Assembly (NCBI GenBank): GCA_024231375.1
Contig: JAAEQP010000044.1
Location: 1-6,931, forward strand
DNA: 6,931 nucleotides
DNA from: a bacterium
Lineage (GTDB): Bacteria; Hydrogenedentota; Hydrogenedentia; Hydrogenedentiales; SLHB01
Direction of reading: 5' to 3'
Every line of letters begins with the position of its first letter. The first letter of the stretch is position 1. Both the position numbers and the translations under genes were made by a program. The notes below the pieces were generated by a model that ran no database searches, was not told the DNA's origin, and saw nothing but the letters and a program-made list of their open reading frames with translations. Of the stretch, positions 5,097 to 6,931 are shown in pieces.

Positions 5097-5780
5097 ATGA
5101 ACGCGAGCGATCTCACACGACGACAAATGTGCACGTTGATGGCGGCGGCGCCCGCCATGGCCTATGCGGCGACATCCAGCGCCGCCCCCAAGGGAGATTC
5201 CGATATGCCGAAAGTCTTGATGCCGATTGGCGACGCAACCGAAGCGATGGACACGCTGTATCCCTTCTTCCGCATCGCGGAAGACGATTTCGACGTGGTG
5301 GTGGCAGGCCCCGAGGCGCGCCTGTATCACATGTGCCTGCACGAAGTGCCGCCGAATCCCAATGTACCGTGGGACATTACCGAAGAACGGCCCGGCTACC
5401 ACATCCAGGCGGAAGTGGCGTTTCGCGACGTGAATCCCGAAGAATACGCAGGCATGTTCGTGTCGGGCGGACGGGCGCCGGAGTATCTGCGGTACGACGA
5501 GGATCTCATGCGTATCACGCAGCATTTCTTCAAGGCGAAGAAGCCGGTGGCCGTGGTGTGTCACGGCATCGAAATCGTGAGTGCGGCGCGCGTCATTGAA
5601 GGGCGCACCGTGACCACGGTCGGCAAATGCGCGTTGGATTGTGAACAGGGCGGCGCGAAGTATGTGGACCAGCCCGTGGTGGTGGACGGCAACATGGTGA
5701 GTGCACGGACGTGGCACGACAACGCGCCCTTCATGAAGCAGTTCATGAAGATGCTCAACACCGCCCGGAAGAGCGCGTGA
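5097..5780 (+). CDS. DJ-1/PfpI family protein with Tat-like leader
   Basis: 227 residues from ATG 5097, with GGGGA at 5085-5089, seven bases upstream; an in-frame GTG at 5079 adds only six residues. MNASDLTRRQMC and the following Ala/Met-rich stretch to about residue 30 form a Tat-like leader with a TRRQM pair. The core starts at MPKVLMPIGDATEAM (37-51), where ordinary cytoplasmic members usually begin. Family marks are VVVAGPEARLYH (67-78), SGGRAPEYLR (123-132), the nucleophile elbow AVVCHGIE (152-159) with Cys155 followed by His156, and VVVDGNMVSARTW (194-206). Glu49 sits where the family has the acidic residue that activates the cysteine. The superfamily includes proteases, glyoxalases, deglycase-like and chaperone proteins, so the reaction cannot be named. 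A well-placed internal ribosome binding site before Met37 could yield a leaderless form. It follows the repeat at 4988-5056 and is tightly linked to the next gene. Confidence 0.85.
   Translation: MNASDLTRRQMCTLMAAAPAMAYAATSSAAPKGDSDMPKVLMPIGDATEAMDTLYPFFRIAEDDFDVVVAGPEARLYHMCLHEVPPNPNVPWDITEERPGYHIQAEVAFRDVNPEEYAGMFVSGGRAPEYLRYDEDLMRITQHFFKAKKPVAVVCHGIEIVSAARVIEGRTVTTVGKCALDCEQGGAKYVDQPVVVDGNMVSARTWHDNAPFMKQFMKMLNTARKSA
5192..5207 (+). promoter_or_regulatory. Internal ribosome binding site and ATG in the PfpI-like gene
   Basis: GGGAGA (5192-5197) sits seven bases before an in-frame ATG (5205-5207). Translation from here would give a 191-residue protein beginning MPKVLMPIGD, which lacks the leader and matches the usual N-terminus of cytoplasmic family members. 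The site is at least as good as the one at the upstream start. Confidence 0.5.
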
Positions 5781-5813
5781 TGACCCCTTCCACGCGCAAA
5801 GGTGGAACCGCTA

Positions 5814-5824
5814 AGGGGAGCGCC
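5814..5824 (+). promoter_or_regulatory. Ribosome binding site that decides the TIM-barrel start
   Basis: AGGGGAG (5814-5820) is four bases before ATG 5825. Initiation here puts the Tat motif SRRTLL at residues 2-7. The alternative ATG at 5780 overlaps the previous stop (TGATG) and would add 15 residues; it could be used by translational coupling. Confidence 0.5.
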
Positions 5825-6757
5825 ATGTCCAGACGCACATTGTTGCAGATGGCCGCCGGGGCGACCGTGTTGGGCGCGATGCCTCGCGCGCGATCCGCTG
5901 AACCGGCCGGATGTACGTTCAGTTTCAGCACCTACGGCATGAAGACGCGAAAGGTGGAAGACGCCATCGACGTCGTCGCAGGGATCGGCTACGACGGCAT
6001 CGAGATGACGGCGCACTCGGACTGGGATTCCGCACCCGCGAATCTGGCGCCCGAACGCCGCGCACGCGTCCGCGATCTCCTCGACGAGAAGGGCCTCAAA
6101 CTGACCTCGCTCATGGAGCACGTGTACCCGGCGAAAGACGACACGCAACACGCCAAGGACCTGGACCGGCTGCGTGCCGTGGTCGAGTTGGCCCGCGACC
6201 TGTCGCCGGACGACCCACCCCTCATCCAGACGGTATTGGGCGGCGGCGATTGGGAATCGAACAAGGAACGCATTCGCGATCGCTTGGTGGACTGGATCCA
6301 CGTGTGCAAGGACGGCGGCATTGTCCTTGCCATTAAACCGCATCGGGGCGGGGTCATGTCCACACCGAGCGAAGCGGTCTGGGTCATCAAACAGCTTGAC
6401 GACACGCCGTGGCTGCGCATGGTCTACGACTACAGCCACTACGCCTTCCGCGGGATGCCGGTCGAGGATACGGTGGCCACGGCCTTGCCCTACACGGCCC
6501 ATATCGCGGTGAAGGACGCCGTGAAAGAAGCCGACGACAAGATTGTGTTCAAGCTCCCCGGCGAAAGCGGCGCCTTCGACTACGCGAACCTGCTACGCCT
6601 GTTCTACCAAGGCGGCTACCGCGGCGACGTGTGCTGCGAAGTCAGCGGCATGGTGTGGAACCAACCCGGCTACGACCCCGCCACCGCCGCCAAGACCTGC
6701 TACGCCAACCTAGCCCCGGCGTTTGAGAAGGCTGGGGTGGTGCGGGGGGGGGGCTGA
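5825..6757 (+). CDS. Tat-exported sugar isomerase/epimerase-like TIM-barrel protein
   Basis: 310 residues. MSRRTLLQMAAGATVLGAM with a likely cut near residue 25 is a Tat signal. The rest is an AP-endonuclease-2-type (xylose-isomerase-like) TIM barrel, a fold used for metal-dependent sugar isomerases, epimerases and some glycoside-cleaving enzymes. Visible marks are IGYDGIEMTAH (54-64), TSLMEHVYP (94-102), LAIKPHRGG (168-176), VYDYSHYAFRG (200-210) with Asp202 and His205, HIAVKDA (226-232), then GESGAFDYANLLRLF (246-260) and GYRGDVCCEVSG (264-275) with Glu272. Asp202, His226 and Glu272 are probable metal ligands. Lys171 in AIKPH stands where related isomerases have a metal-binding Glu; I recall this IKPH form from planctomycete homologues. 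The usual ending (YANLAPAFEKAG) is followed by a run of ten G and the stop. It starts 44 bases after the PfpI-like gene and is likely co-transcribed with it. Substrate unknown. Confidence 0.87.
   Translation: MSRRTLLQMAAGATVLGAMPRARSAEPAGCTFSFSTYGMKTRKVEDAIDVVAGIGYDGIEMTAHSDWDSAPANLAPERRARVRDLLDEKGLKLTSLMEHVYPAKDDTQHAKDLDRLRAVVELARDLSPDDPPLIQTVLGGGDWESNKERIRDRLVDWIHVCKDGGIVLAIKPHRGGVMSTPSEAVWVIKQLDDTPWLRMVYDYSHYAFRGMPVEDTVATALPYTAHIAVKDAVKEADDKIVFKLPGESGAFDYANLLRLFYQGGYRGDVCCEVSGMVWNQPGYDPATAAKTCYANLAPAFEKAGVVRGGG
6744..6753 (+). repeat. Run of ten G at the 3' end of the TIM-barrel gene
   Basis: The run encodes the last residues (RGGG) and ends four bases before the end of the TGA stop. One base fewer opens a frame that joins the downstream secreted protein without a stop. 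One base more gives a 22-residue extension (starting LNGLWTWMDEVDK) ending at TAG 6820-6822, just before the next ATG. It could be a natural slippage tract or an assembly error. Confidence 0.7.
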
Positions 6758-6824
6758 ACGGACTATGGACCTGGATGGACGAAGTGGACAAGATGCCGGA
6801 CACCAATCAGGAAGGACATTAGTC

Positions 6825-6931
6825 ATGCGTATCGTGTTTCTGGCCGTCTGTTGCCTTGCCGTTTCTACTGTTCACGCGCAACCGGCCTTGCAGGAGTTTC
6901 TGCGGCCGGGACCTGACCGGCCCGCTGACCT
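6825..6931 (+). CDS. Start of a secreted protein, cut by the right edge
   Basis: ATG 6825 is preceded by AGGAAGGA (6809-6816) at eight bases, an excellent ribosome binding site. The visible 36 residues begin MRIVFLAVCCLAVSTVHA, a Sec signal peptide with a likely cut at VHA|QP, and continue QPALQEFLRPGPDRPADL to the window end. No lipobox is evident: the cysteines at 9-10 are too early and follow Val. Too little remains to name the family. It lies 67 bases after the TIM-barrel stop and should be part of the same operon. Confidence 0.65.
   Translation, partial: MRIVFLAVCCLAVSTVHAQPALQEFLRPGPDRPAD

Overview
The window looks like a piece of a high-GC, Gram-negative environmental genome of the Planctomycetota / Hydrogenedentota / Verrucomicrobiota type. 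This is inferred from three things: twin-arginine (Tat) signals on Gfo/Idh/MocA oxidoreductases, the family mix (two such oxidoreductases, an AP-endonuclease-2-like TIM-barrel protein, a PfpI-like protein, a secreted nucleoside hydrolase), and hairpin-rich intergenic repeats. The phylum cannot be fixed without a search.

Layout. 3-557 (+) is the 3' end of an unrecognised Pro/Lys/Ala-rich protein that enters from outside the window. 558-882 has no gene but is dense in repeats: an 11-bp inverted repeat, three 25-bp GGTAGGG-type hairpin units (one on the minus strand, two on the plus strand), and the widespread CCCTCTCC/GGAGAGGG hairpin with a TTGGGGTGAGGG tail. 883-1920 (-) encodes an exported nucleoside hydrolase. 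1921-2228 is a divergent control region. It holds a very good sigma70-type promoter facing the hydrolase (TTGACA, 17 bp, TCTAAT) and a 9-bp perfect inverted repeat that could be an operator for the rightward genes.

From 2229 to the right edge all genes are on the plus strand and look like one or two transcription units: two Tat-exported Gfo/Idh/MocA oxidoreductases (2229-3512 and 3574-4932), a 164-bp spacer with an imperfect long inverted repeat, a DJ-1/PfpI protein (5097-5780), a Tat-exported sugar-isomerase-like TIM barrel (5825-6757, ending in a run of ten G), and the start of another secreted protein (6825 to beyond 6931).

How they may work together. All six genes with a visible N-terminus begin with an export signal, so this looks like a periplasmic carbohydrate or nucleoside processing locus. 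By analogy with the Tat-exported glucose-fructose oxidoreductase, the two dehydrogenases would carry tightly bound NAD(P). They could oxidise a sugar or glycoside that the TIM-barrel protein then isomerises or cleaves, as in 3-keto-glycoside pathways. That pathway assignment is a hypothesis; no substrate can be read from the sequence.
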